Below are positions 1 to 9,311 of a stretch of 64,000 bases of DNA, piece by piece. Source of the stretch: Paenibacillus pinisoli (GTDB lineage: Bacteria > Bacillota > Bacilli > Paenibacillales > Paenibacillaceae). The notes under the pieces are model-generated. The model was not told the origin of the DNA. It saw nothing but the letters and a program-made list of their open reading frames with translations, and made no database searches. A program made the position numbers and the translations under genes. Each line of letters starts with the position of its first letter. The first letter of the stretch is position 1. The DNA lies in NCBI RefSeq assembly GCF_003605435.1, contig NZ_QXQB01000004.1, positions 310,001-374,000 on the forward strand. The letters are read 5' to 3'.

Positions 1-49
1 TACTACATTTAGTTAGCTTGGGATCGGTTCAATGAAAGGTGAGGTGCAT

Positions 50-1132
50 ATGAGAACCATCAGCTTATGCCTAATTGTGAAGAATGAACAATCCACCCTG
101 TGCAGCTGCCTGGAATCGGTCCGAGAAGCGGTCGACGAAATCGTCATCGTCGATACAGGCTCGACGGATGAGACTAAAGAGATAGCCGGGCGGTATACGG
201 AGCGCATCTTCGACTTTGGATGGAGGGATGACTTTGCGGCCGCCCGCAATTACGCATTCAGCAAGGCGACTTGCGATTATATCCTCTGGCTGGACGCCGA
301 CGACGTCTTGCTGGAGGAGGATTGCCGCAAGCTGAAGGAGTTGAAGTTGTCCATAGCCGAGCAAGTAGATGCGGTGTCCATGATTTATCATTACGCGTTT
401 GATGAATTCGGGAATGTGACGATGAGCCTGCGGCGGAACCGGCTGGTCAAGCGGGAGAAGGGCTTTCGGTGGCATGGGGCGGTTCATGAATATTTGGCGG
501 TATCCGGAATGGTCATCAACAGCGACATTATCGTGACGCATCGCAGGGTACACCGTCACTCGGACAGAAACTTAATGATATTCGAGAACAGAATGCGGCG
601 GGGAGAACCATTCTCCCCCCGCGATCTGTATTATTACGGCAACGAGCTGTCCGATCATCAGATGTGGGAGCAGGCAGAGAAGATATATGAACGTTTTCTC
701 GATACGGGGGAAGGATGGTCGGAAGATATTATATCGTCCTGCATGAAGCTCTCGGATATAGGCGAGCGGCTGGGCAAGCCCCAGAAGCAGCTTGCTTATT
801 TGTGGAAGGCCATGGACTATGACGAGCCGCGCGCGGAGGGATGCTGCAGGCTTGGCGCTTATTTTTTGAAGAGAAACCGTTTGAGGGAAGCGGCTTTCTG
901 GTACCGGCTCGCGGTCCGAAGGGAGAAGCCGAAGGAGCTGTGGGGTTTCGTCCATGACGCTTATTGGACATGGATTCCCCATCTGCAGCTCTGCATCGTC
1001 TATTGCGGGCTAGAACAATACACAAGGGCTTTCTACCATAATGAAATGGCCGGACGCTACAGGCCGGATGATTCGTCCGTGCTTCATAACCGACGATACT
1101 TGGAAGGAGTGTTGCGCGATGAAGCCCTTTGA
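50..1132 (+). CDS. Family 2 glycosyltransferase with C-terminal TPR-like repeats
   Basis: A 360-residue GT-A glycosyltransferase that probably moves a sugar from a nucleotide-sugar donor onto a protein or glycan in the cytoplasm. Residues 1-200 are a GT2 domain opening with SLCLIVKNE, followed by IVDTGSTDET and the DXD metal-binding motif LDADD at 81-85. Residues from about 205 to the end are helical repeats containing EPRAEGCCRLG and YWTWIPHLQL. This resembles the SunS-like group of GT2 proteins with TPR tails. The ATG at 50 is preferred to the in-frame ATG at 32 because GGTGAGG lies just before it. The last 14 bases overlap the next gene, so the two are co-transcribed. Its repeat half is paralogous to the middle of that neighbour. 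The acceptor is unknown; flagellin, an S-layer protein or a peptide are possible. Confidence 0.88.
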   Translation: MRTISLCLIVKNEQSTLCSCLESVREAVDEIVIVDTGSTDETKEIAGRYTERIFDFGWRDDFAAARNYAFSKATCDYILWLDADDVLLEEDCRKLKELKLSIAEQVDAVSMIYHYAFDEFGNVTMSLRRNRLVKREKGFRWHGAVHEYLAVSGMVINSDIIVTHRRVHRHSDRNLMIFENRMRRGEPFSPRDLYYYGNELSDHQMWEQAEKIYERFLDTGEGWSEDIISSCMKLSDIGERLGKPQKQLAYLWKAMDYDEPRAEGCCRLGAYFLKRNRLREAAFWYRLAVRREKPKELWGFVHDAYWTWIPHLQLCIVYCGLEQYTRAFYHNEMAGRYRPDDSSVLHNRRYLEGVLRDEAL

Positions 1133-3404
1133 AGCCACGAGCGGCCCGCTCACCATCGTTCAGGTTGCCCCCGATTATTATCCCGTTCCGCCTCCAGCCT
1201 ATGGCGGCATCGAGCGGGTCATTCATACGCTGACGGAACGGCTGATCGGACTTGGCCACAGGGTGATATTATATGCGCCAGAAGGCAGCGGCACTTCGGC
1301 CGAGCTGATCGCGTATGCGCATGGGACGGGCAATCCGGAGGGCATTCGGGATAGGGTCACGCGTACGCTTCCCGTACATGTCGATGTCATTCATGATCAC
1401 ACGCATTCCTCTGTGATCGGTAAGCTGAATCTGCCAATCCCTACCGTATGCACGCTTCATGCTACCGTCCATAACCATATCGAGCATCCCGTCTATATTA
1501 GCCGGACCTCGCAGCTCGCGGCGGGCGATCCTGCCGGCTGCTTCATCTATAACGGTGTGAGTCCGGATGAGTTCGATTATGCGGAGCAGAAGAGCGACTA
1601 TCTGCTCTACATGGGTGTAATGAGCCCGCACAAAGGCATACACCATGCCATACATATTGCGGAATCAACCGGGCAAAAGCTGATTATGGCCGGGCCGGTC
1701 TATAGCACGGACTATTTTCAATCGGATATTGAACCTGCACTGAAGCGCAATCCTTTGCTTCAATATGTGGGCGAGGTAGGCGGTTTAGAGAAGCGGCGTC
1801 TTCTCAAGGAAGCCCGCTGCATGCTGTTTCCGACATGCTGCGAGGAGGCCTTCGGCCTGGTCATGGTCGAGGCGATGATGAGCGGGACGCCGGTGCTCTC
1901 CCTTGCCAATGGGGCGGTGCCCGAGGTGATGAGCGGCTTTCCCGAGCTGGTATGCCAGACCGTGGAAGAGATGCGGGAGAAGGCGGAGAGGAGCCGTTTT
2001 CCCAGCAGTGCTGCGCTGCGCTCCTATGCCATGAGCAGATTCATCGATGAGGAGATGGCGCAGCAATATGTGCAGTTATACCGCCGCCTGATTGCGGGCA
2101 ACAAATGGTCACGGGAAGGCATTGGGCAGTGGAAGGAGCTTAAGCGGAACGATCATGCGCTAAGACAATGCGAGCGCATTATTCTTAGTGACGCCGCTGA
2201 GCTGGATGACCGTCTGCATGCATGTTACGAAGAGTCGGAAATTCGCCATGTGCAAGGGGATATAGTGAAGGCGCGTGAGGCGGTCTACCGCTCCTTCGAA
2301 TATGCGCCGCCGCGGGCTGAATTTTGCTGCAAGCTCGGCCATTTGTACCTTGAGAAGAAGGATTACGCCAAAGCAGCCTATTGGTACAAGCTTGCCACAG
2401 AGATCGAGCCGCCATCCGACCGCAGAGGGTTTTACAAAGAAGCTTGCTGGACCTGGCTGCCGCATCTTCAACTAGGCATCTGTCTCTATCATACAGGTAA
2501 TATCCAGGAGGCTTACCGCCATAATGAAATAGCGCGCGAGTATTTCCCCGATGAGCGGCATATCCTGTTCAACAAAACGTTCCTGGAGCCGCTGCTTGCG
2601 AAAGAGCGCGCGAGCGCAAATCTGCAGGTTGAGGTTCAATTGACGGGACCGGAGGATATACCGTTCCGAATGCAGCTGGCGTTGCCCGGCTTTCTGGAGG
2701 AGACGATTGCAGAGCGCGGCGCTTGGGAGCCTGAACTTGCCAAGCTGCTTTGCAGGTATGTCAAGCCGGGCAGCATCTTCGTCGATATTGGCGCCAATAT
2801 CGGCTACCACACGCTTTATATGGCGAGCCGGGGAGAGAAGGTCCAGTGTCTCGCTTTTGAGCCGCATCCCGATATTTATAGCCAATTGACTGAAAACGTG
2901 AGGTTGAACGAATATGGCCATGTAGAGACTTACAATCATGCGATCAGCGACAATGACGGAAGCCTATCCTTCTACCGGCAAAGCATGTCTGCCTATAACC
3001 GGGGGCTGTCTGGCGCTACATTAGCCGATTCGTCTGCATCGGGCAGCGACTTCGAGCCGATCGAAGTGGAGGCGCGGACGCTCGACCATTCCTTGAAGGA
3101 TGAACAGAAGAAGCGTATAAGCGTGATCAAGATTGATACGCAAGGTTTTGAATACGAAGCGTTATGCGGCGCAATGGATATTATACGCCAGTCGAAGCCC
3201 GTCATCGCATTCGAGTATCATCCTTATGGATCAAGGCCGCTGGCGGATATTATCGGTCTGCTGGAAGGCTACGAGCTGTATAAGCTCCAGATCTGGACCG
3301 GCGAGCTGCGCCGGATGGAAGAGGAAGATCCGGTTGGATATGAGCAGGATTACATTTGTATCCCCAGCCATTATGAGCCATTGATCCCTTCTGCACAGCG
3401 TTAG
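1119..3404 (+). CDS. GT4 glycosyltransferase - TPR - FkbM methyltransferase fusion
   Basis: A 761-residue three-part protein. Residues 1-330 are a GT-B family 4 glycosyltransferase: PPAYGGIERV near the start, MGVMSPHKGIHHAI in the hinge region, and the donor-site pattern EEAFGLVMVEAM near 245. Residues 340-490 are helical repeats matching the tail of the preceding glycosyltransferase (PPRAEFCCKLG, CWTWLPHLQL). Residues 510-755 are an FkbM-type SAM-dependent methyltransferase, with the SAM loop VDIGANIGYH near 554 and KIDTQGFEYEAL near 670. The likely role is to add a sugar and O-methylate it on one scaffold. The start at 1119 has AAGGAGT upstream and overlaps the previous gene by 14 bases. 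The GT4 part is shorter than the usual 370-400 residues, mostly in the middle. Glycan and acceptor are unknown. Confidence 0.88.
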   Translation: MKPFEATSGPLTIVQVAPDYYPVPPPAYGGIERVIHTLTERLIGLGHRVILYAPEGSGTSAELIAYAHGTGNPEGIRDRVTRTLPVHVDVIHDHTHSSVIGKLNLPIPTVCTLHATVHNHIEHPVYISRTSQLAAGDPAGCFIYNGVSPDEFDYAEQKSDYLLYMGVMSPHKGIHHAIHIAESTGQKLIMAGPVYSTDYFQSDIEPALKRNPLLQYVGEVGGLEKRRLLKEARCMLFPTCCEEAFGLVMVEAMMSGTPVLSLANGAVPEVMSGFPELVCQTVEEMREKAERSRFPSSAALRSYAMSRFIDEEMAQQYVQLYRRLIAGNKWSREGIGQWKELKRNDHALRQCERIILSDAAELDDRLHACYEESEIRHVQGDIVKAREAVYRSFEYAPPRAEFCCKLGHLYLEKKDYAKAAYWYKLATEIEPPSDRRGFYKEACWTWLPHLQLGICLYHTGNIQEAYRHNEIAREYFPDERHILFNKTFLEPLLAKERASANLQVEVQLTGPEDIPFRMQLALPGFLEETIAERGAWEPELAKLLCRYVKPGSIFVDIGANIGYHTLYMASRGEKVQCLAFEPHPDIYSQLTENVRLNEYGHVETYNHAISDNDGSLSFYRQSMSAYNRGLSGATLADSSASGSDFEPIEVEARTLDHSLKDEQKKRISVIKIDTQGFEYEALCGAMDIIRQSKPVIAFEYHPYGSRPLADIIGLLEGYELYKLQIWTGELRRMEEEDPVGYEQDYICIPSHYEPLIPSAQR

Positions 3405-3822
3405 ATGTCGCTGCTGACGCCTTATTCGAGACGGATGAGGCTGATAAGCGAATTTGTACTTCGGAATAAATAATATGCACGCAAAAAAAATTGCGGCGGC
3501 GCGGGATGCAAGCCGTAAAAGCCGATTCTATCGATTTATTCTGAGCGTGCTGGTTCTGCGTAAATTCAAGACAACAAACACCTATGTAATACTCGAATAA
3601 AGTTCTAGCTGACCATCCAGAGAGGAAGCGGCATACGGAATAATGGGCCTCGGAAAAGGCCCTTTTGTTTTGCCTTCTAAGGAATGCGGCTTGAAAGGTA
3701 TCTTCCTCTGGAATCTATGTTATGATCGTTTTAGATATTGGAATTTTTGCCTTTTTTGCAAGCTCGATATGCATCACTAGTAAGGAAACAGGCAACCTGA
3801 CAAGATGGAGAGTGTGGCGAAA
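3405..3822. other. Intergenic region of about 420 bp
   Basis: No convincing gene lies here. A 41-codon open frame at 3475-3600 has no ribosome binding site. A terminator hairpin sits at 3645-3671. The last 150 bases are AT-rich and probably carry the promoter of the downstream SDR gene, but I could not fix its -35 and -10 boxes. Confidence 0.5.
3645..3671 (+). terminator. Intrinsic terminator
   Basis: Stem GGGCCT, loop CGGAAA, stem AGGCCC, then TTTTGTTTT. It lies 240 bp after the fusion glycosyltransferase and before the SDR gene, so it probably ends the glycosylation transcript. Confidence 0.75.
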
Positions 3823-4770
3823 ATGAAAGACAAAATTGTAGTGATTACAGGAGCGAACTCAGGAATCGGCAAAGCAGCCGCCATCAAATTTGCGGCGGAG
3901 GGGCATCGGGTCGTAATGGCCTGCCGTAATCTTGCGATCAGCAAGCCAGTGCAGGAGGAGATTATGGCGTCTGCGGGCAGTCAATCTATCGATCTGCTGG
4001 AGCTTGACATCTCCTCCTTCGGCTCCATCCGGAAATTCTGCGAGGCATTCAAAGCCAAATATGACAAGTTAGATATTCTGATTCATAATGCGGCTTTCCT
4101 GAGCCATGGCGAGAAGGAATACAGGCTGAGCCCGGAGCGCGTCGAGCTGTCTTTTGCGACGAATGCGTTTGGCCCGCTTTATATGACCGAGCTGCTCGCC
4201 GGCTGGCTGGAGAAATCCGAGGATGCCCGCGTACTGAATGCCTGCACGACGAATATCAAGAACTTTTTTGATCCCAAGAGAACGATTGAATACGACAACC
4301 TGCGCGGCGAGTATCAGACAACAAGGCGATACAGCTCCTACAAAATGTACGGCGATTCCAAGATGGCTTTTCTGATGCTGACCTTCAAAATGGCGGAGCA
4401 GTGGAGAGAGAAGGGCATTCACGTCAATGCGATCCAAATCAATCGCGTGAAGCTGTCCAAGGAAACGATTGCGAAGATGAGCTCGTACTGGAAGGCGCTG
4501 GCTTGGGCGCAGAATCTGACGAATCCGCATCCGTCGGCGATGGCCGACAATTACTATTACATATGTACATCGGATCAATACCGGAATGTTACCGGACAGC
4601 TCATTAACCATATGCGGGAGATCGTGCAGCCGGCTCCGAGCGAGCAAGGGCTGGACCAGCTGAAAAATATATTCGGCTCCGCGTACTACCCCAGATATGC
4701 AATCGATCGGACTAATGTGGATAAAGTATGGGGAATGGGACAGGAGTTGATCTCTGCCCATTCCAGCTAG
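3823..4770 (+). CDS. SDR family NAD(P)-dependent oxidoreductase
   Basis: A 315-residue short-chain dehydrogenase of the retinol-dehydrogenase-like kind, expected to interconvert an alcohol and a carbonyl using NAD(P)H. The cofactor loop TGANSGIG is at residues 9-16, ILIHNAA stands in place of the usual NNAG, and the catalytic YGDSK (Y-x3-K) is in the second half. The serine that usually precedes the catalytic tyrosine appears to be replaced: the strand reads NACTTN. The start at 3823 is preferred to the ATG at 3805 because GGAGAG lies between them at ribosome-binding distance. It is a single gene; the LysE exporter gene converges on it with a 2-bp gap. The substrate cannot be told from sequence. 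Confidence 0.85.
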   Translation: MKDKIVVITGANSGIGKAAAIKFAAEGHRVVMACRNLAISKPVQEEIMASAGSQSIDLLELDISSFGSIRKFCEAFKAKYDKLDILIHNAAFLSHGEKEYRLSPERVELSFATNAFGPLYMTELLAGWLEKSEDARVLNACTTNIKNFFDPKRTIEYDNLRGEYQTTRRYSSYKMYGDSKMAFLMLTFKMAEQWREKGIHVNAIQINRVKLSKETIAKMSSYWKALAWAQNLTNPHPSAMADNYYYICTSDQYRNVTGQLINHMREIVQPAPSEQGLDQLKNIFGSAYYPRYAIDRTNVDKVWGMGQELISAHSS

Positions 4771-4772
4771 TG

Positions 4773-5408
4773 TCAGGCTTGTCCTTGCAGGAGCAGGATG
4801 AAGCGATAGCCCAGATAGAAAGCTGTGCCCCACATCATTATCGCGGATAGGACGGGGATCAGGGTGATAATGCCAGATGACCCTGCCCGTTGTCTTATGA
4901 ATCTCCCTGCGGCTCCAAGTCCGATGAACCAGATCCATGACGTGATGATGCATACGATTGCAAAAACTAGCTTGGCCGTTCCGGCGTATTGTACGGAGCT
5001 GGCGCCGATAACGCCAACCGTATCCAGAACGGCATGGGGATTGAGCAGGGAAACCGTGACCGCAAAGCCGATTTGCTTTTTGGGCGATAAGCCGCTGCTG
5101 TCTTGTTGAATGGAGCGTACCTCGAGCCTGCTTTTCCATGTTGTCCAGCCCGTGAAGATCAAGAAACCGCATCCCAGCACATACAGCAAGCCTTTGATCC
5201 AATCATGCTCCAGCACAATCATGGATACGCCGAGAACGGCCAGAGTGATTAGAATGGTATCGCACAGAGAGGCGGCAATAACAACAGGCAAAACTTTTAT
5301 AAATCTGCGGTGAACAGTCCCTTGCGTCAGGACAAATGCGTTCTGCGCGCCGAGCGGCAGAATGAGCCCCAGCGCGAGAATAAAGCCGTGAATAGCAGCT
5401 CCGGTCAT
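4773..5408 (-). CDS. LysE/ArgO family amino-acid exporter
   Basis: A 211-residue inner-membrane protein with about six hydrophobic segments. It has family features: LPLGAQNAFVLTQG near the N terminus, SLCDTILI in the second helix, and SLLNPHAVLDT, the conserved NPxxxLD element, in the middle. LysE relatives export basic or other amino acids, or small metabolites, using the proton gradient. The start at 5408 has GAGGAGG about 6 nt upstream; the longer upstream frame has no such site and no membrane character. It is divergent from a MocR-type regulator 108 bp away, a common arrangement in which the regulator controls the exporter. The exported compound is not known. Confidence 0.9.
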   Translation of the reverse strand: MTGAAIHGFILALGLILPLGAQNAFVLTQGTVHRRFIKVLPVVIAASLCDTILITLAVLGVSMIVLEHDWIKGLLYVLGCGFLIFTGWTTWKSRLEVRSIQQDSSGLSPKKQIGFAVTVSLLNPHAVLDTVGVIGASSVQYAGTAKLVFAIVCIITSWIWFIGLGAAGRFIRQRAGSSGIITLIPVLSAIMMWGTAFYLGYRFILLLQGQA

Positions 5409-5516
5409 GATGATGCCTCCTCTTTTTTTACCTATTCTAGCGGGTGGAGGAGGCGGGGTCGACAACCAAGCCGCTATCGCTTGGCCCAACCAATCTGCTA
5501 CAATAAGCACAAACTT

Positions 5517-7004
5517 ATGAATGAAAGAATGGATGTTATGACAGAAGAATGGCTGCTTGACCGCAGTTCGGATACCCCGCTGTATCAGCAAATTCATGAC
5601 CGCATCGTCGGGAAGATCCGGAGTGGAGCATGGCCGGTCGGTACTAAAATTCCGACACAGCGGGAGCTGGCAGAGCGATTCGGGGTTAATCGGAGCACGA
5701 TTGTATATGCGCTGGATGAATTGTCGGCTGACGGTCTTATTCAGTCCAAGGTTGGACAAGGAACGGTCGTTGCCAACAATACCTGGAATGTCATCGCCTC
5801 CGCACGCACGCCGGATTGGGGCCGCTATGTGGCGGCTGGAGCGCACCGGCCCAACCAACAGCTGATCCAGCTTATTAATAAAGCGGAGGAGAATCCGGCT
5901 ATCCTGCGGCTTGGCACCGGAGAGCCGGCTCCCGAGTTGCTGCCTGCCCGGGCTATGATGCTGTCGCTTCAGAATAGCGCAGCTTCTTTGTCGTTAAGCT
6001 ACTCCGAACCGCGGGGAAGCCTTCGGCTCCGCGAGACGCTCAGCCGGTATTTGCTGGCAAAAGGGATCAATGCGGCGCCGTCGTCGATTCTGATCGTATC
6101 GGGCGGCTTACAGGCATTACAACTCATCGCGCTAGGCCTGCTGCATGATGGCTCGGCAATACTGACGGAGAGCCCCAGCTATCTGAACTCCGTACATGTC
6201 GTACAATCCGCCGGAATCCGCCCCTGCGGCGTTCCGATGGACAAGGACGGCCTGCTCGCGAGGAGACTGGGATCAATGAAGCGGAAGACGGATGCCGCGA
6301 TGCTGTATACAATACCTGCTTTCCACAATCCTACGGGCTGCTTAATGCCGGCAGCTCGCAGGGAGGAGCTGCTGCATGTGTGCATGCATGAGAGGCTGCC
6401 TGTTGTGGAGGATGATGTGTACGGCGATTTGTGGCTGGATGAGGAGCCGCCACCGCCGCTTAAAGCAATGGACCGTGAAGGATTGGTGCTGTACATCGGA
6501 AGCATGTCCAAGTCGCTGGGGCCAGGCCTAAGGCTGGGGTGGATCGTTGCGCCTGTGCCGGTAATTGACCGCTTGGCTGACATCAAGATGCAGACAGACT
6601 ACGGAACAAGCGCGTTGTCGCAGCATGCCGTCGCGGAGTGGCTGGAGACGGGGCGTTATGACGAGCATCTTTCCGGATTGCGCGCGGAACTGCGGCGCAG
6701 AAGGGGGTATATGGATACGCTTTTGAATCGTTACATGGGTAGTCGGGCTGAATGGAGCTTGCCGCAGGGAGGGTTCTACATTTGGCTGCGTATCCGAAGC
6801 CCGATACAGGTGAGGAGGCTATTCGATCTTGCCCTCAAGGAAGGCATCCTGCTCCATCCCGGGAGCGTATACGATCCCGGGTTGGACGAGCCGTATTTGC
6901 GCTTGTCTTATGCTTACGCCTCATTCGATCAGATGGAGCTTGGAATCCGCCGTTTGGCGGCGCTTATCTCCCAGCTTAGCGGCGACAATACGCAGGAGCT
7001 TTAA
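5517..7004 (+). CDS. MocR-type regulator (GntR HTH fused to class I aminotransferase)
   Basis: About 495 residues. The N-terminal 75 are a GntR winged helix (PLYQQIHDRIVGKIRSG, PTQRELAERFGVNRST). The remainder is a fold-type I aminotransferase domain with the PLP lysine in SMSKSLGPGLRLGW and the cofactor-binding AFHNPTG. MocR proteins use PLP and amino-acid ligands to sense metabolites, usually activating a neighbouring gene; here the divergent LysE exporter is the obvious target. The start is uncertain: ATG codons at 5517, 5529 and 5538 are all in frame and none has a strong ribosome binding site. A TACAAT at 5499-5504 could be its -10 box, which would make the 5-prime leader very short. The end overlaps the convergent LysR gene by 4 bases. 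Confidence 0.88.
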   Translation: MNERMDVMTEEWLLDRSSDTPLYQQIHDRIVGKIRSGAWPVGTKIPTQRELAERFGVNRSTIVYALDELSADGLIQSKVGQGTVVANNTWNVIASARTPDWGRYVAAGAHRPNQQLIQLINKAEENPAILRLGTGEPAPELLPARAMMLSLQNSAASLSLSYSEPRGSLRLRETLSRYLLAKGINAAPSSILIVSGGLQALQLIALGLLHDGSAILTESPSYLNSVHVVQSAGIRPCGVPMDKDGLLARRLGSMKRKTDAAMLYTIPAFHNPTGCLMPAARREELLHVCMHERLPVVEDDVYGDLWLDEEPPPPLKAMDREGLVLYIGSMSKSLGPGLRLGWIVAPVPVIDRLADIKMQTDYGTSALSQHAVAEWLETGRYDEHLSGLRAELRRRRGYMDTLLNRYMGSRAEWSLPQGGFYIWLRIRSPIQVRRLFDLALKEGILLHPGSVYDPGLDEPYLRLSYAYASFDQMELGIRRLAALISQLSGDNTQEL

Positions 7005-7879
7005 GGCAAACGCTGAAGAAAGCTCTTCGAGGCGGCAGAGAGAGGAACGCCTTTCAGCGTCGCGATGCCGATTGCCCGCTCTGGAAGGGGCGGATTCAGC
7101 GGAATTTCGATGAGACGCCCGTCAGCCAGCTCCTCCATGACATAGTCTCTCACAATAAAAGTCAATCCAAATCCGCGCTGGGCGAATTGAACCAGCAAGT
7201 CAAGGCTGCCCAGCTCGAACTCCGGCGCCAAGCGGAAGTGATGCGATGCCGCATACTGATCCAGATAGGCCCTTGTACTCCCGCCTGGCTCCAGCAGAAT
7301 CAGCGGGCGATCCTGCAGGCTGGCAAGCTCGAATGGCGATCGGGCAAGAGCTGCGTAAGCCGGACCGCCGACAAGGCAATCCTGCAGCGGAGAGCTCTTC
7401 CTAATCTCTATGCTGCTGTCTGCCGCAGGAAGATTGACGATGCCAAAGTCAATGCGTCCTTCCTTCAGCAGCACAATTGTCTCTGGCGTGGTCCGGTTTG
7501 TGACGCGTACGCGAATGCCCGGATGCTGCTGATGAAAGGATTCCAGATATGGCAGCAGATAATGCTTGCATAACGAATCGCTTGCTCCTATATTGATTTC
7601 TCCATACTCCAAATTATGCATCTCCGCAATTTTCTTCTCTCCGCTGTCGATCGCCCGGAATGCTTGCTCAATATGCCGCAGCAGCACTTCGCCTTCTGCT
7701 GTAAGCGTAACGCCGCGCGCGGTGCGGAAGAACAGCTGGCCTCCAAGCCCGCTCTCGAGCTGCTTCAGCGTATGGCTGACGGCAGGTTGCGTAATATGCA
7801 GCTTCTCCGCCGCTCTCGTCAAACTCCCAAGCTTGGCTGTCCAGTAGAAGACCCGGTACCATTCCATATTAAATTCCAT
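7001..7879 (-). CDS. LysR family transcriptional regulator
   Basis: A 292-residue LysR protein. The N-terminal winged helix reads WYRVFYWTAKLGSLTRAAEKL followed by ITQPAVSHTLKQLE. The C-terminal part is a periplasmic-binding-like effector domain. The start at 7879 is chosen because GAGGT lies 7 nt before it; the upstream ATG at 7885 is too close to that site. It is divergent from the purA-like gene, with an AT-rich 111-bp region between them carrying an inverted repeat of LysR-box form. It most likely controls the purA-like and RidA genes and itself. The effector could be a purine nucleotide or an amino acid, but this is only inferred from the target. Confidence 0.9.
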   Translation of the reverse strand: MEFNMEWYRVFYWTAKLGSLTRAAEKLHITQPAVSHTLKQLESGLGGQLFFRTARGVTLTAEGEVLLRHIEQAFRAIDSGEKKIAEMHNLEYGEINIGASDSLCKHYLLPYLESFHQQHPGIRVRVTNRTTPETIVLLKEGRIDFGIVNLPAADSSIEIRKSSPLQDCLVGGPAYAALARSPFELASLQDRPLILLEPGGSTRAYLDQYAASHHFRLAPEFELGSLDLLVQFAQRGFGLTFIVRDYVMEELADGRLIEIPLNPPLPERAIGIATLKGVPLSAASKSFLQRLP

Positions 7880-7901
7880 AGTCATTACCTCAGTTTATAT
7901 C

Positions 7902-7949
7902 TAGTATTATTAATATCAATTATACTAATAAGTTATTGCCCATTATAAT
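7902..7949 (+). promoter_or_regulatory. LysR box and promoter of the purA-like operon
   Basis: An inverted repeat TAGTAT-N14-ATACTA spans 7902-7927. A perfect TATAAT is at 7944-7949, and the -35 position 17 bp upstream (7921-7926, TATACT) is poor and overlaps the right half of the repeat. A strong -10 with a weak -35 next to a LysR box is typical of activator-dependent transcription. Confidence 0.6.
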
Positions 7950-7990
7950 CATTCCTGTAAGAGATGACAAGAACAGGAGGCGGTTCGCAG

Positions 7991-9274
7991 GTGACGGTAA
8001 CAGCGATTGTGGGAGCGAATTGGGGCGATGAAGGCAAAGGGAAGATGACGGATGTGCTTGCGGCTCAATCGTCTTATGTCGTTCGTTTTCAAGGCGGCAG
8101 TAACGCGGGGCATACCATTATTAACGACTACGGGAAGTTTGGGCTGAATATGCTGCCATCAGGCGTGTTTTATCCGGAAGTGATTAATATAATCGGGCCG
8201 GGAGCGGCTTTGGACGGCGAATCCTTCATTCGCGAGCGGGAGCAATTGCTGGCGAGAGGCATACCGGAGCCGAATCTGAAGATATCGGACCGGGCACAAG
8301 TCGTGCTGCCCATTCATCGGTTATTGGACGCGCTTGAGGAGAAACGGTTGGGCAATCGGAGCTTTGGCTCGACGAAACGCGGCATAGCCCCTTTTTATGC
8401 GGACAAGTATGCAAAGCTTGGCGTACAGACAGCGGACCTGTACGACCGGAGCCGATTGCTGGAGCGGGTGGGCCAGCTGCTGGAGCTCAAAAATGTACTG
8501 CTTACCCGTCTGTACGGACATCAGCCGCTGGAAGCAGGACCGATTGTGGAGGAATTGCTGGAGCTGGGCGACAAGCTTCGCCCGTTTATATGCGATACCA
8601 CGATGATGCTGCAGCAAGCATATAAGGAAGGGCGGCCGATCCTGCTGGAAGGCCAGCTTGGGGCGCTGCGCGATCCCGACCACGGCATCTATCCCTATTC
8701 GACATCCTCGTCCACATTGGCAGGGTATGCCCCTGTTGGAGCAGGACTTCCCGCTTATGCGCTGACAAATGTGCTGGCGGTTGTGAAGGCGTATTCCAGC
8801 TGCGTGGGAGCGGGGCCGTTCGTCTCTGAGCTTGAAGGCGCGGAAGCGGAGCAATTGCGGCTTCGGGGCGGAGACGCCGGCGAGTTCGGAGTGGTAACGG
8901 GAAGACCGAGACGCGTAGGCTGGTTTGACGCTGTGGCGACAAGATACGGCTGTATGGTGCAAGGGGCGACGGAGGTGGCTCTAACCAATCTGGATGTGCT
9001 GGGTTATCTGGATTCTATTCCGGTATGCGTGGGTTACACATTGGCGGACGGCACGGTTACGGAGCAATTCCCCGTTAATGCCAAGCTGGAAGGAGCGAAG
9101 CCAATCTTAAGAGAGCTTCCCGGCTGGAAATGTGATATTTCTGAGTCGAGGACATTCGAGGAGCTGCCGGCGGCAGCGCGGCAGTACGTGACGTTCATCG
9201 AAGCGGAGATTGGTGTGAAAATCTCTTATCTGTCCATTGGGCCCAAACGCGACCAGCTTATGAAGCTGGTGTAA
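7991..9274 (+). CDS. Adenylosuccinate synthetase-like ligase (divergent PurA paralogue)
   Basis: A 427-residue member of the adenylosuccinate synthetase family, which joins IMP and aspartate using GTP. The GTP loop WGDEGKGK keeps the catalytic Asp13 and His41 in NAGHT. DHGIYPYSTSSSTLAG and GRPRRVGWFDAVATRYG are also family signatures. It differs at usually invariant places: the loop TTGRGIGPAYxDK reads STKRGIAPFYADK, the position of the IMP-contacting Arg143 appears to be Lys, and the aspartate loop TTTGR reads VVTGR. The GTG start at 7991 has AGGAGG 10 nt upstream and gives the family's usual length; the ATG at 7964 lies upstream of that site. It forms an operon with a RidA gene and is divergent from a LysR regulator, unlike housekeeping purA. 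It may be an isozyme with another amino-acid or nucleotide substrate. Confidence 0.85.
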   Translation: MTVTAIVGANWGDEGKGKMTDVLAAQSSYVVRFQGGSNAGHTIINDYGKFGLNMLPSGVFYPEVINIIGPGAALDGESFIREREQLLARGIPEPNLKISDRAQVVLPIHRLLDALEEKRLGNRSFGSTKRGIAPFYADKYAKLGVQTADLYDRSRLLERVGQLLELKNVLLTRLYGHQPLEAGPIVEELLELGDKLRPFICDTTMMLQQAYKEGRPILLEGQLGALRDPDHGIYPYSTSSSTLAGYAPVGAGLPAYALTNVLAVVKAYSSCVGAGPFVSELEGAEAEQLRLRGGDAGEFGVVTGRPRRVGWFDAVATRYGCMVQGATEVALTNLDVLGYLDSIPVCVGYTLADGTVTEQFPVNAKLEGAKPILRELPGWKCDISESRTFEELPAAARQYVTFIEAEIGVKISYLSIGPKRDQLMKLV

Positions 9275-9311
9275 TATCTATTGCAGGTTAGCTGGAAGGG
9301 AGCTGAGTGTT

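Noticed and set aside
3475-3600. A 41-codon small basic peptide frame
   Set aside because: No ribosome binding site within 20 nt and no promoter; not supported.
4069-5202. A 377-codon minus-strand frame across the SDR and LysE genes
   Set aside because: It runs antisense to the SDR gene and out of frame with LysE; its product has no domain.
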